Below, one piece after another: positions 27,024-34,774 of a stretch of 64,000 bases of DNA. Numbering within the stretch: the first letter of the stretch is position 1; each line of letters starts with the position of its first letter. Source of the stretch: an uncultured Christensenellaceae bacterium (GTDB lineage: Bacteria > Bacillota > Clostridia > Christensenellales > Borkfalkiaceae); contig CAJULO010000002.1 in the NCBI GenBank assembly GCA_910586945.1, positions 1 through 64,000 of the forward strand. Direction: 5' to 3'. The notes beneath the pieces were generated by a model, which saw only the letters and a program-made list of their open reading frames with translations, made no database searches and had not been told where the DNA came from. A program made the translations under genes and the position numbers.

Positions 27024-27053
27024 ATATATAAAAGAATTTTTTGGAGGAGCTTT

Positions 27054-28637
27054 ATGAATGAACAAGAAAGTAAGACAAAAATTGTAAGTAGCGAAGAAAA
27101 TGCTACAGAATTTATTGCATCAGAAAATTTTGCAGTAGAAAAAAACACTGCAACAGTTTCGGGCAATGCCCCTCTACCACCACAGAAACCACGAAATCGG
27201 TTCATGCAGGGGCTTGATAATTATTGGGGGATAACTGTATCAAAATCGACATTTAAAACGGAGATTATTGCCGGTATAGTTACTTTTATGACTATGATAT
27301 ATATCCTATTCGTAAATGCTGATTTGTTAGCAGTAGCTGGGGTTGATAAAATGGGCGGATATATCATGACAGCTATGGGAGCATTTGTTGGTACAATGTT
27401 AATGGCGCTACTTGCAAAACTGCCATTTGCACAAGCAACAGGTATGGGGATAAATGCAACATTTGCCTATACGCTTGTTGGTTCCACAGCGGATATAGGC
27501 TATTATGAGGCACTTGCAATTGTTTTATGTTCTGGATTTGTCTTTGTAATTTTGACAGTGACAGGGGCAAGACGTCAAATTGTTTTAAGCATTCCAAAAG
27601 TTTTAAATTTAGCAATGCCAGCAGCAATCGGACTATTTATTGCATTTGTTGGATTGCAAAATTCTGGACTTGTTGTGAAAGACCAAAATACTGGGGTTGC
27701 AATGTTATCCTTTAACCTCATTCATTTCTTTAAGGGAACGAGTACTATAACGGCAGAACAAATGATATCTGCTACTATAACCATTGTGACAATTATTGCA
27801 ATCACAGTGCTTGCTAAAAAGAAGATAAAAGGGTCAGTTTTATATGGACTTTTAATTGGTGCAGGTTTATATTTTGCAATGGTAGGGATTGGCGCAGGAA
27901 TACAAGATGCATCTTGCAGAGCAGTATTTTATAAATTTACAGATGCTAGCACATTGAATCCGTTGGTTGGTTTTAAGGAGTTTGGTAAACATTTTGGTAG
28001 AGTATTTACTGGATTTGCAGTACTTGGAAAAGCGCAGGCAATTATGCCATTTATTACAGTACTTGTATCCTTTTTAATGATTGATATGTTTAATACGATT
28101 GGAACAATTGTAGGTGTTACACAGACGATGGAAAGAGGGACAAAAATTATTGATAAAGACGGGAATTTAATCAATATGAATAAAGCATTGCTTTGTGACT
28201 CTATTGCAACATGTGCTGGAGCGGTATTTGGAACTTCAACGGTAACAACTTTCGTAGAATCATCAGCAGGCGTCTCTGCTGGAGGTAGAACTGGTTTAAC
28301 AGCTTTTGTTACAGCTAGTTTGTTTTTAGTAGCAATGTTTTTAAGTCCACTTGCAAATATTGTGCCATCTTGTGCAACTGCTGGTGTGCTTGTATATGTC
28401 GGTGTTTTGATGATGGGGTCAGTAAAAGAAATCAAATGGAGTGAAATTACAGATGCAGTACCAGCATTTTTAATGATAGCAGGTATGTCATTTACCTACT
28501 CTATACCAAATGGTATTGCACTTGGCTTTATTTCATACACACTCATAAAACTTTGCACAGGAAAAATAAAAGAAATTCCTATTGTAACAGCAATTGTATC
28601 TGTGCTATTTGTTGTTACATATCTAATATCCCAATAG
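27054..28637 (+). CDS. NCS2-family purine permease (AzgA/PbuG type)
   Basis: A 527-residue membrane transporter for adenine, guanine or hypoxanthine by proton symport. The AzgA branch is indicated by GITVSKSTFKTEIIAGIVTF near residue 60, ATGMGINATFAYTLV near 130, LVSFLMIDMFNTIGTIVGVT near 342, and GTSTVTTFVESSAGVSAGGR near 390. There are about 12 membrane helices. The first ~55 residues form a hydrophilic, Glu/Asn-rich tail longer than in most relatives. GGAGGAG precedes the ATG. Twenty bases after its stop comes adenine deaminase, which points to adenine as the substrate. Confidence 0.9.
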   Translation: MNEQESKTKIVSSEENATEFIASENFAVEKNTATVSGNAPLPPQKPRNRFMQGLDNYWGITVSKSTFKTEIIAGIVTFMTMIYILFVNADLLAVAGVDKMGGYIMTAMGAFVGTMLMALLAKLPFAQATGMGINATFAYTLVGSTADIGYYEALAIVLCSGFVFVILTVTGARRQIVLSIPKVLNLAMPAAIGLFIAFVGLQNSGLVVKDQNTGVAMLSFNLIHFFKGTSTITAEQMISATITIVTIIAITVLAKKKIKGSVLYGLLIGAGLYFAMVGIGAGIQDASCRAVFYKFTDASTLNPLVGFKEFGKHFGRVFTGFAVLGKAQAIMPFITVLVSFLMIDMFNTIGTIVGVTQTMERGTKIIDKDGNLINMNKALLCDSIATCAGAVFGTSTVTTFVESSAGVSAGGRTGLTAFVTASLFLVAMFLSPLANIVPSCATAGVLVYVGVLMMGSVKEIKWSEITDAVPAFLMIAGMSFTYSIPNGIALGFISYTLIKLCTGKIKEIPIVTAIVSVLFVVTYLISQ

Positions 28638-28657
28638 TAAGAAAAAAAGAGGGGAAT

Positions 28658-30364
28658 ATGTTAAAAGAAAATATTTTAATTGCAAGAGGGAAAAAACCGG
28701 CAGATTTACTTTTAAAAAATGCAAGTTATATCAATGTCTTTACCGGAGAAATTGAAAGACAAAATATAGCAATAGCAAATGGTAAAATTGTCGGTTTTGG
28801 AGAATATGAGGCAAGAGAAGAGATTGATGTTGCAGGACAAATTGTAACACCAGGACTCATTGATGCCCATATTCATATAGAATCAAGTCAATTGGTACCA
28901 ACAGAATTTGCAAAACTTGTGTTGGCACAAGGAACAACTGCTATAGTTGCTGACCCACATGAAATTGCGAATGTCTGTGGAATGGATGGCATACAATTTA
29001 TGATAGATTCCTTAAAAAATACGCTATTAAATTTTAAAATGATGCTGCCCTCTTGCGTGCCCGCAACACCTTTTGAGACAACTGGAGCAGTGCTTTCTGG
29101 AAGAGATTGTACAAGAGAAGTACAAAAAAAAGATATTGCAGGACTTGCTGAATTTATGAATATACCTGCTCTATTGCTAGCGGATGAAGATGCTTGTAGG
29201 AAACTACAAGGGGCAATAGATGCACAAAAGATAATTGATGGACATGCGCCTTCCGTCACAGGGAGAGATTTAAATGCATATTTGGTGGCAGGGGTACGCA
29301 CAGACCATGAATGCACTACAGTAAATGAAGCAATAGAAAAAGTAGCGAAAGGCATGTATATTTTGATGCGAGAAGGGAGTGCCACGCAAGATGTTGCCGT
29401 ATTATGTAAGGCAATCACGCCATATACAAGAAGTAGATTTTTATTTTGTACAGATGATAAACATGCCGAAGATATTGAGAGAATAGGACATATTAACCAT
29501 GCTGTTCGCGTGGCTATAGAGGCGGGTTTGTCGCCTATAGATGCCATAATTTGTGCCACAATAAATGCTGCAATCTGTTATGGATTTTATAATAAAGGGG
29601 CAGTTGCCATAGGATATGATGCCGATTTGGCAGTGTTTGATAGTTTACAAACTATGCGATGTACTATGACAATTGTAGATGGGAAAGTTGTTGCGAAAAA
29701 TGGTAAGGCAATTGTGCAATTTAAAGGGGTTGAAGATAAAAAAGTAGTAACAAGTATGCACATACAAGAAGTTACAGCATCTACTTTTAACTTGCCTTGC
29801 GAGACAAAAAGGGCAAGAGTGATTGAAGTGTTTGCAAAAACCTTATTCACAGAAGAAAAGATTATAACAATTATTCCAAATGCAACGGATATAGTGTTAC
29901 CTAAAGGGATTCTAAAAATTGCTGTTTTAGAGCGGCATAAAAGCACAGGGAATATTGCAGTTGCGTTACTTAGCGGAATTACTCTAAAAAATGGGGCAAT
30001 TGCACAGACAATTGCACACGATAGTCATAACTGTATTGTGTTAGGGGATAATAATAAAGATATGGCATTAGCAGTCAATACTTTGCAGAAAGTAGGTGGC
30101 GGAATTGCAATTGTCTATGCGAATAAAGTGCATACTTTACCACTAGAAGTTGCTGGACTTATGACTGCAGTTGCAGAAAATCAATATATAGCACAAATGA
30201 AAAAGATGGTACAACTCTCTAAGGACTTAGGCGTGCAAGCAGATATTGATGTATTTATGACGCTTTCATTTATGGCATTGCCAGTGATTCCAAAATTAAA
30301 AATGACTGATAAAGGCTTATTTGATGTTATGCAATTTGCATATACAAAGGTTGCTGTGGAATAG
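28658..30364 (+). CDS. ade: adenine deaminase
   Basis: A 568-residue amidohydrolase converting adenine to hypoxanthine and ammonia. The metal-binding strand TPGLIDAHIHIESSQLVP lies near residue 66, and further ligands in VADPHEIANVCG near 104. The family segments DGHAPSVTGRDLNAYLVAGV near 195, RTDHECTT near 217, FCTDDKHAEDI near 263, and the C-terminal domain around SHDSHN-like IAHDSHNCIVLGDNN near 450 are present. The chosen ATG has GAGGGG upstream; an upstream in-frame start lies inside the permease gene and is rejected. With the permease it forms an adenine uptake and salvage unit. Confidence 0.94.
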   Translation: MLKENILIARGKKPADLLLKNASYINVFTGEIERQNIAIANGKIVGFGEYEAREEIDVAGQIVTPGLIDAHIHIESSQLVPTEFAKLVLAQGTTAIVADPHEIANVCGMDGIQFMIDSLKNTLLNFKMMLPSCVPATPFETTGAVLSGRDCTREVQKKDIAGLAEFMNIPALLLADEDACRKLQGAIDAQKIIDGHAPSVTGRDLNAYLVAGVRTDHECTTVNEAIEKVAKGMYILMREGSATQDVAVLCKAITPYTRSRFLFCTDDKHAEDIERIGHINHAVRVAIEAGLSPIDAIICATINAAICYGFYNKGAVAIGYDADLAVFDSLQTMRCTMTIVDGKVVAKNGKAIVQFKGVEDKKVVTSMHIQEVTASTFNLPCETKRARVIEVFAKTLFTEEKIITIIPNATDIVLPKGILKIAVLERHKSTGNIAVALLSGITLKNGAIAQTIAHDSHNCIVLGDNNKDMALAVNTLQKVGGGIAIVYANKVHTLPLEVAGLMTAVAENQYIAQMKKMVQLSKDLGVQADIDVFMTLSFMALPVIPKLKMTDKGLFDVMQFAYTKVAVE

Positions 30365-30381
30365 ACAAGTATAAAAATACA

Positions 30382-30410
30382 TTGACAACGCACACAGTAT
30401 GATATATAAT
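30382..30410 (+). promoter_or_regulatory. promoter of two small membrane-protein genes
   Basis: TTGACA (30382-30387), 17 bp, TATAAT (30405-30410): perfect in both hexamers and spacing. Confidence 0.92.
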
Positions 30411-30440
30411 GATAGATATATACAAGCAAGGAAGGTTATG

Positions 30441-30719
30441 ATGAGTAAAAAGAAAGGTGGTATTTTTGCATGGGTTATAGCAGGTATAGCTATAATAAGT
30501 GTAATTATTTTAATTGTAGCAGCAATGTATAGTATTATAAATATGAAAACTATTTCAAATGAATGTTCTAATGCAGCACCAAAACCATATTTTACTACTG
30601 CAGTATCGATAGCGAGTGTAGCAATAGGTTTGCAAATTGTATCCATAGTGCTTTTTATTGTACGAAAGGTATGCCATGCAATAAGTAAGAAAAATCAAGA
30701 GAGGAGTGCTACAGTATGA
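30441..30719 (+). CDS. small membrane protein, two helices
   Basis: A 92-residue protein with two hydrophobic helices (about 9-31 and 52-74) and a Lys-rich C-terminus. Family not recognised. A strong AAGGAAGG site precedes two adjacent ATGs; the second gives the better spacing. Its stop overlaps the next gene's start (ATGA), so the pair are coupled and may form one membrane complex. The very strong promoter suggests high expression. Confidence 0.65.
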   Translation: MSKKKGGIFAWVIAGIAIISVIILIVAAMYSIINMKTISNECSNAAPKPYFTTAVSIASVAIGLQIVSIVLFIVRKVCHAISKKNQERSATV

Positions 30720-30967
30720 AAAATATAACACTAGAACAAGCAAAGAGAATCTCATTATTTTTTGCAATTTTTGTTGGAATTTGTGGTCTATTTATGTTGA
30801 TTCCTTTTGCGTTCTATTTTACTATAATCAATCAATTTTATTTTACACTTTTCTTTTCTATTTTAGGAACATTTGGTAGTTTGATTTTAATTGTGACCAT
30901 TCTCTTTTGGATATACTTTTTAAAACTAAGAAAAGAAAATGGCATCAATCAAAAAGGATGGGAGTAA
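30716..30967 (+). CDS. small membrane protein, two helices
   Basis: An 83-residue protein with two membrane helices (about 13-36 and 41-66), a charged N-terminus and a C-terminus of KLRKENGINQKGWE. Family not recognised. It is translationally coupled to the preceding membrane protein. Its stop codon lies in the loop of the terminator hairpin. Confidence 0.6.
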   Translation: MKNITLEQAKRISLFFAIFVGICGLFMLIPFAFYFTIINQFYFTLFFSILGTFGSLILIVTILFWIYFLKLRKENGINQKGWE

Positions 30968-30983
30968 ACTCCATCCTTTTTTT
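30951..30983 (+). terminator. terminator overlapping the end of the small membrane gene
   Basis: Stem aaaaggatgg / ccatcctttt (about 30952-30961 and 30971-30980) with T run. The preceding gene's TAA is in the loop. Confidence 0.85.
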
Positions 30984-31084
30984 ATGCAATAAAGAGAGAA
31001 GGATTGAAGAGAGGGAAGATAATATAAAAAGACAAAATTTTGCAAAAAACATGAAAAAAAGTATATTTGTAAAGTAACAGGATT

Positions 31085-31093
31085 TGGTATACT
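31085..31093 (+). promoter_or_regulatory. extended -10 promoter for minDE
   Basis: TGGTATACT (TG, one base, TATACT at 31088-31093). A -35 at the ideal distance is weak. Confidence 0.55.
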
Positions 31094-31120
31094 ACAGATA
31101 ATAAAAAAGGAGTGTGACAA

Positions 31121-31897
31121 ATGGCAAAGAAAATTGTATTGACTTCTGGTAAAGGCGGAGTTGGCAAGACGACGGTAACAGCAAACTTAGGTATGCAGCT
31201 AGCAACACTAGGATGTAGAGTTTTGCTTGTTGATACAGATTTTGGATTAAATAATTTAGATGTTGTTTGCAATGTTGAAAAACTCATACAATATGATATT
31301 GTTGATATCATAGAGGGACGCTGTCGTGCAAGACAGGCGCTGATACAACATCCAAATTATAGCAATTTATTTGTATTGCCATCGAACCATACTGATCCGA
31401 ATAAATATATTTCACCACAGGCAATTCGTCTTGTTCTTGATAATTTAGCACCAAGATTTGACTATATTTTAATTGACTGTCCAGCTGGTATCGAGATTGG
31501 TTTTCATAGAGCAGTTGCCAGTAGTGAAGAAGCTATTGTTGTCACTACGCCACATATATCATCCTTACGCGATGCTGATAAGGTGATTGCTGTTTTACAT
31601 AGTTACAAATTAAAGAATATCAATTTAGCCGTCAATATGGTGCGTGGCGATATGATTGTTGATGGTGAAATTTTATCTCCAACAGAGATTGCAGAAATTT
31701 TAAAAATTCCATTGATTGGTATTATTCCACAAGAAGATGAATTATTTTTAGGGAATACACGGCGTGGAAACGGACAAAAGGCTTTTAAAATGTTAGCAAA
31801 CAATTTACAGAATGGGACTAAAAAACTGTTTAATGCGACAAATAAATACTATGGTTTTTTTGGAAGCATTCGGCGGACACTGAAAAAAACTTTATAA
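31121..31897 (+). CDS. minD: septum site-determining ATPase MinD
   Basis: A 258-residue ParA-like ATPase that binds membrane and positions cell division. The deviant Walker A is LTSGKGGVGKTTVTANLG near residue 7, VDTDFGLNNLD near 38 is the second signature, and DYILIDCPAGIE near 115 is Walker B. The C-terminal amphipathic helix GSIRRTLKKTL is the membrane-targeting sequence. AAAGGAG supports the start. minE follows 18 nt downstream. No minC is found in this cluster. Confidence 0.95.
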   Translation: MAKKIVLTSGKGGVGKTTVTANLGMQLATLGCRVLLVDTDFGLNNLDVVCNVEKLIQYDIVDIIEGRCRARQALIQHPNYSNLFVLPSNHTDPNKYISPQAIRLVLDNLAPRFDYILIDCPAGIEIGFHRAVASSEEAIVVTTPHISSLRDADKVIAVLHSYKLKNINLAVNMVRGDMIVDGEILSPTEIAEILKIPLIGIIPQEDELFLGNTRRGNGQKAFKMLANNLQNGTKKLFNATNKYYGFFGSIRRTLKKTL

Positions 31898-31915
31898 AAT
31901 TGAAAAGGGATGAGT

Positions 31916-32146
31916 ATGCGCAATTTAAAGGAAAATGCTATGCGGACGCAGGCAATTTTACAGGATACTGATTTGTCGGCTTTAGAAAAATATAAAGAAG
32001 TTGTCTTATATGATATTGAAAAGTTACTATCAAGTTACTTTGCTCTGGATAGTAAAATAGAGCTTAGTATTGAACGCAAGGCAAATTATCAAATTACAAT
32101 TAAGACTTCAGCAGCACAGATAAAGCCATTTGGACAGTTAAAATAA
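31916..32146 (+). CDS. minE: cell division topological factor MinE
   Basis: A 76-residue partner of MinD. An N-terminal segment with RTQAILQDTDLSALEKYKEVVLYD-like composition corresponds to the MinD-binding helix (about 10-35). The remainder has the dimerising topological-specificity pattern with YFALDSKIELSIERKANYQ. ATG 31916 has AAGGG six bases upstream; another ATG six bases earlier sits directly on that ribosome site and is less likely. The length is slightly under the ~88 residues of E. coli MinE. I rely on position after minD as well as on sequence. Confidence 0.82.
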   Translation: MRNLKENAMRTQAILQDTDLSALEKYKEVVLYDIEKLLSSYFALDSKIELSIERKANYQITIKTSAAQIKPFGQLK

Positions 32147-32147
32147 T

Positions 32148-32176
32148 TTGACAGTAGATAAGAAAAATGATATTAT
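32148..32176 (+). promoter_or_regulatory. dut promoter
   Basis: TTGACA (32148-32153), 17 bp, TATTAT (32171-32176), starting just after the minE stop. Confidence 0.85.
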
Positions 32177-32205
32177 AATAGAAAATACATAAGGAGAAAG
32201 TGGTA

Positions 32206-32676
32206 ATGTCTAATAGGGGAGTAGAAAAGCAAGATTCTACCACAGTTGGCATCCAAAAGCTGAGAAGTAGTGCAAAAATACCAACATATGGTAGTGTAGG
32301 CGCTGCTGGAGCGGATTTATATGCATGTTTAGAAGAGGCGATAAAGATTCCAGCGGGACAAACAGTGCTTGTACCAACTGGTATTGCTATACAATTGCCA
32401 GAGTATACAGTAGGACTCATTTATGCACGCAGTGGTCTAGCAACAAAGGCCAATTTAGCACCGGCAAATAAAGTGGGGGTTATTGATAGAGATTATCGTG
32501 GGGAAATTTTCGTACCCTTGCACAACCATGGGCAGACGCAACAGATAATTGAACGACATGATAGAATTGCACAACTTGTGGTTACGCCTTATATACAAGC
32601 AGAATTTTTAGAATTAGAAAGTCTAGATGAGACAATACGCGGGATAGGTGGTTTTGGTTCCACTGGTAAAAAATAG
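32206..32676 (+). CDS. dut: dUTP pyrophosphatase
   Basis: A 156-residue trimeric enzyme that hydrolyses dUTP to dUMP and PPi, keeping uracil out of DNA and supplying dTMP synthesis. All five dUTPase motifs are seen in order: GAAGADLYA near 34, ARSGLA near 79, GVIDRDYRGEIFVPLHN near 95, RIAQLVV near 123, and RGIGGFGSTG near 145. The ATG used is nine bases after AAGGAG; a GTG six bases earlier is too close to it. It has its own promoter and terminator. Confidence 0.95.
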   Translation: MSNRGVEKQDSTTVGIQKLRSSAKIPTYGSVGAAGADLYACLEEAIKIPAGQTVLVPTGIAIQLPEYTVGLIYARSGLATKANLAPANKVGVIDRDYRGEIFVPLHNHGQTQQIIERHDRIAQLVVTPYIQAEFLELESLDETIRGIGGFGSTGKK

Positions 32677-32682
32677 AAAAAA

Positions 32683-32712
32683 ACGAGAGGTTATAAGACT
32701 CTCATTTTTTTT
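32683..32712 (+). terminator. dut terminator
   Basis: Stem gagag / ctctc with flanking A and T runs after the dut stop. It may also serve the convergent gene. Confidence 0.65.
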
Positions 32713-32744
32713 CTATTTTTTTAAATAAGGATATTGTATAAATC

Positions 32745-33698
32745 TTATAATGCTTGGATATTACAAATTTTTCCATCTTCTATTTGTGTAACAAAAAATT
32801 TTATCTCAAATAACGATTTGGATTTTGGATAGACTAAAGCAACGGCATTGATTTCGCCATGATGGTGATAAAATATATCTTTTGGAATTTGTACTTCAAT
32901 AAAATTTCCCAAGTATTCCTTTAGAAGTTCTTGCTTATCTTGTAAGTTAGGAGATAGATAGGCGCTAAAATTTCCTCCTATCAAGATAGATTGAAAAAAG
33001 GCAAATGGTAGAAGTTTGATATGAAGTGCAGAGATAGAAAAATTTTCTTGTTGATGTAATGTTTGTTCTTTTAGAAGAAGCTTATTTTCTTCTAAAAGAT
33101 AAGTTTGTTGTAGAGTATGATGTGCTAAATCATTATATTGTAAGCTAAGTTGCAATCTATCGGTAATTGTGTAGTCAGTATAAAAGCTCTCTAAAAGCAA
33201 CTGGCAAGATTGATTAAAGAAAAGTAATTTTTTTTGTCCGTCTTTTTCATAGCGAAAAAGAAGTAAAGATGTTGTATTGAGTGTAATTTGCTCTAATGCA
33301 TACTGTTCTATAAACGGTACAGAGATGCTCTCAAATTTTTGATTATTTTCTAATAACAACTGCATATTTTGTTGTTGTACAAAAGTTGCTAGCAAATTGC
33401 CTACACGCAATTGTTTTAAAACTTGTAAATTCGTAGTTCTAGATTGAAAATTGCATGCTACAATATCTGCTCCGATACCGTAGTAGAAGACATTGCAACA
33501 ATCCGGTGGACTTTCAAAAAATTGTCTGTTGATAACAAAAGATAGAGGTAAAATATTGCCATCAGCGGGTAGAAATTCCACTAAAAGTTCGCAATCTTGC
33601 TCTATCTCAATAAATTTTTCTACCTTTCCACAACTGCCCATAAGTACGCCGCCTAGTCGTAAATAGCATTCTTTTTTGCTTGAAAAATGTATTCGCAT
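32745..33698 (-). CDS. hypothetical protein
   Basis: A 317-residue soluble protein without signal peptide or membrane helices. It is rich in beta-strand patterns and in Gln, Leu and Phe. The first ~100 residues (RIHFSSKKECYLRLGGVLMG ... FEIEQDCELLVEFLPADG-like) resemble a carbohydrate- or ligand-binding beta fold only loosely. I recognise no family. AGGTGA lies before the ATG. It is the only minus-strand gene between dut and the Myb-like gene and is divergent from the latter. Confidence 0.65.
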   Translation of the reverse strand: MRIHFSSKKECYLRLGGVLMGSCGKVEKFIEIEQDCELLVEFLPADGNILPLSFVINRQFFESPPDCCNVFYYGIGADIVACNFQSRTTNLQVLKQLRVGNLLATFVQQQNMQLLLENNQKFESISVPFIEQYALEQITLNTTSLLLFRYEKDGQKKLLFFNQSCQLLLESFYTDYTITDRLQLSLQYNDLAHHTLQQTYLLEENKLLLKEQTLHQQENFSISALHIKLLPFAFFQSILIGGNFSAYLSPNLQDKQELLKEYLGNFIEVQIPKDIFYHHHGEINAVALVYPKSKSLFEIKFFVTQIEDGKICNIQAL

Positions 33699-33787
33699 AT
33701 TTCACCTAAATTTTATAATATTCTAGCATATATCTATGTATAAATTTTTTCAATTATGTCAAAAAAATAAACTACAGGAGGATTATT

Positions 33788-34426
33788 ATGCCAGAAAAAA
33801 TCAATGGATACTTTCTCAAGGAAGTAAAAGAATTAATTGCCTTTTTAAAGGAGGGCAAAAAAAGTGGAAAAACACTGAGTACTTTATTTTTACAGTATGG
33901 AAAAAAGGTTGGTAGAGCGGCAGGGAGTGTGCGCAATTATTATTATAAATTATTAAAGATAGAAGATAAAGAAGTGCAAGCCCTTTTAAAAGAGAGTGCG
34001 CTATATGCCGAAGAAATCATTCCTTTTACAGAACAAGAAGTGGATGAAATGCTGTTTGCAATCTTACAAGAGAAGGAGAAAGGATTCTCTATTCGTCGTG
34101 CTATATTGAATATTACAGAAGGTGACAATAAAATGATGTTACGCTACCAAAATAAATATAGAAATTTATTGCGCTATGAACCAGAACGAATTGCAAAAAT
34201 GGCAAAAGAGATGGGCGTTCTATGGAAAGAAGATAAAGAATATAGACAAAAACAGATGCATCGTCGTTTAAATGAAGAGATTGTAACCATGTACAGCAAA
34301 ATTGCAGAAGGATTTCAAACGGAGAATGAGCGCTTAAAAAAGACTTTGTTGCAATTAGAGACAGAAAATGCCAAACTCAAGAGACAGACAAATGCAGTCA
34401 ATAATTTAGATAAAATGGCAAAATAA
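33788..34426 (+). CDS. putative DNA-binding protein with two Myb-like helical repeats and a coiled coil
   Basis: A 212-residue cytoplasmic protein. Two similar helical units can be aligned by eye. The first (about 10-57) ends in GRAAGSVRNYYYKLL. The second (about 80-132) contains GFSIRRAILNITEGDN and ends in LRYQNKYRNLL. The third helices are basic and aromatic, as in Myb/SANT-like or RsfA-like DNA-binding domains. A heptad-rich helix (about 170-205) predicts dimerisation. Similar proteins occur in spore formers, so a developmental regulator is possible, but that is inference. CAGGAGGA precedes the ATG. Confidence 0.6.
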   Translation: MPEKINGYFLKEVKELIAFLKEGKKSGKTLSTLFLQYGKKVGRAAGSVRNYYYKLLKIEDKEVQALLKESALYAEEIIPFTEQEVDEMLFAILQEKEKGFSIRRAILNITEGDNKMMLRYQNKYRNLLRYEPERIAKMAKEMGVLWKEDKEYRQKQMHRRLNEEIVTMYSKIAEGFQTENERLKKTLLQLETENAKLKRQTNAVNNLDKMAK

Positions 34427-34483
34427 AGTAGAGTGCATAAAATATATAAATTGTAGCATACTGAAAATGACGGAGGAAAAACA

Positions 34484-34696
34484 ATGGAAAAAATTATTGT
34501 TGGTATGGCTATTGGGAGTGTTTTAGGGGCAATTTTAGTTGCCAATAATGCAAAGACACGAGCTCTTGTGCAAAAAGGGCAGGAAGAAGCTATGGCAAAG
34601 TTTGAAAGTTATGTAGACCAAAAACTTGCAGCAATGAATAGTGCTGAAACTTCCACTAAAACAGAGCAAAAGCAATCTACGTCTAAAAAACATTAA
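34484..34696 (+). CDS. YtxH-like small membrane protein
   Basis: A 70-residue protein. One hydrophobic N-terminal helix (about 3-22) with small residues, IVGMAIGSVLGAILVANNAK, is followed by a Lys/Glu/Gln-rich tail predicted helical and then disordered. This architecture matches the YtxH-like general-stress family. The exact role is unknown. CGGAGGAAAA lies in front of the ATG. It lies 57 nt after the Myb-like gene, possibly in one transcript, and ends at a strong terminator. Confidence 0.6.
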   Translation: MEKIIVGMAIGSVLGAILVANNAKTRALVQKGQEEAMAKFESYVDQKLAAMNSAETSTKTEQKQSTSKKH

Positions 34697-34726
34697 AAAA
34701 AGAGCTCTTTTAAAAGAGCTCTTTTT
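34695..34726 (+). terminator. terminator after the YtxH-like gene
   Basis: A near-perfect palindrome, aaaaaagagctctttt followed by its complement, ending in T. Its first base pairs overlap the stop codon. Confidence 0.88.
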
Positions 34727-34774
34727 GTATAAATTTTTGTAAATGATAAACACTATAATAAAGGGGAAAATTCT

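Larger units (their letters stand above)
26766..27053 (+). ncRNA. structured 5' leader of the purine permease operon, candidate riboswitch
   Basis: The transcript between promoter and permease is about 288 nt. It contains aaattgt/acaattt, ttgcct/aggcaa (26834-26839 with 26871-26876), and a perfect 8-bp helix caagttta/taaacttg (26923-26930 with 26958-26965) that encloses a smaller hairpin, cc-tgca/tgca-gg. It ends in an intrinsic terminator right before the permease ribosome site. I see no other promoter between terminator and gene, so permease expression should depend on read-through. The sequence does not contain the purine aptamer core that I know. Alternatively the segment encodes a 66-residue protein. 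Confidence 0.5.

Noticed and set aside
26766..27030. Canonical purine riboswitch before the NCS2 permease
   Set aside because: I do not find the conserved purine aptamer core or its length; the region is ~290 nt rather than ~100.
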